A model generated the notes under the pieces. It was not told the origin of the DNA, ran no database searches, and saw only the letters and a list, made by a program, of their open reading frames with translations. From Candidatus Methylomirabilota bacterium (GTDB lineage Bacteria > Methylomirabilota > Methylomirabilia > Methylomirabilales > Methylomirabilaceae): 6,453 nt of DNA. Both the position numbers and the translations under genes were made by a program. Positions within the stretch are counted from its first letter, which is position 1; each line of letters starts with the position of its first letter. This document shows, piece by piece, positions 6,362-6,453 of this stretch. The stretch is from assembly GCA_003105305.1 (NCBI GenBank), contig PQAQ01000080.1, positions 1,428 to 7,880 on the forward strand, written 5' to 3'.

Positions 6362-6453
6362 ATGGCAGAAGAGCCGAAGCGTCCGGATTGGGATCTGAGC
6401 GCATTGGATGCCGAAGAGAGTGAGCCCCCGCTGTTGACGAAGGAGGAGGCCAT
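6362..6453 (+). CDS. Unrecognised protein, N-terminal fragment (runs off window)
   Basis: Thirty complete codons and part of another are visible, beginning MAEEPKRPDWDLSALDAEES. The segment is acidic and proline-containing, looks disordered and has no signal peptide or membrane helix. I do not recognise the family from this much. The gene is real on context. ATG 6362 is preceded by AGGAG at 6348-6352, 9 bases upstream and overlapping the folD stop codon, and the frame stays open to the window edge. The 12-base gap makes it the next gene of the folD operon, probably translationally coupled to folD. Confidence 0.7.
   Translation, partial: MAEEPKRPDWDLSALDAEESEPPLLTKEEA

Overview
The window looks like ordinary chromosome from a fairly GC-rich, Gram-negative-type bacterium. 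All supported genes lie on the + strand and are tightly packed. The order is pheT (3' part), a zapB-like coiled-coil gene, zapA, 6S RNA, rny (RNase Y), a YmdB/TIGR00282 phosphoesterase, folD, and the start of an unrecognised gene. A ZapB/ZapA pair combined with RNase Y argues against Gammaproteobacteria. It would suit a deltaproteobacterial-type lineage or an NC10/Methylomirabilota-type lineage. That placement comes from memory of gene order and protein flavour and has not been tested.

Layout. Bases 1-1896 encode the C-terminal three quarters of the phenylalanyl-tRNA synthetase beta subunit. Two small genes follow closely (gaps of 27 and 7 bases) and encode a probable division-site module: a short coiled-coil protein and ZapA. 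The 410-base gap from 2630 to 3039 is not empty. Most of its first half is a well-supported 6S RNA, recognised by long-range complementary helices and conserved 6S-like sequence words. The second half is an unassigned leader for rny. The rny start is a TTG codon whose strong Shine-Dalgarno sequence lies inside a short hairpin. After rny comes an 83-base spacer built from an inverted repeat and 7-base repeat units, directly against the start codon of the phosphoesterase gene. folD follows 11 bases after that gene and the last, incomplete gene 12 bases after folD.

How the genes fit together. pheT serves translation and the zap genes serve Z-ring assembly. 6S RNA acts on the housekeeping RNA polymerase. 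RNase Y and the adjacent phosphoesterase are the counterparts of the Bacillus ymdA-ymdB pair and link RNA turnover with nucleotide signalling. FolD supplies one-carbon folate intermediates. I see no mobile element, CRISPR array, tRNA or defence system. The points most worth a second look are the 6S RNA with its competing pairings, the masked ribosome-binding site of rny, the heptad/inverted-repeat spacer at 4616-4685, and a FolD with substitutions at both positions expected to contact the NADP 2'-phosphate. I found no convincing wholly new system.
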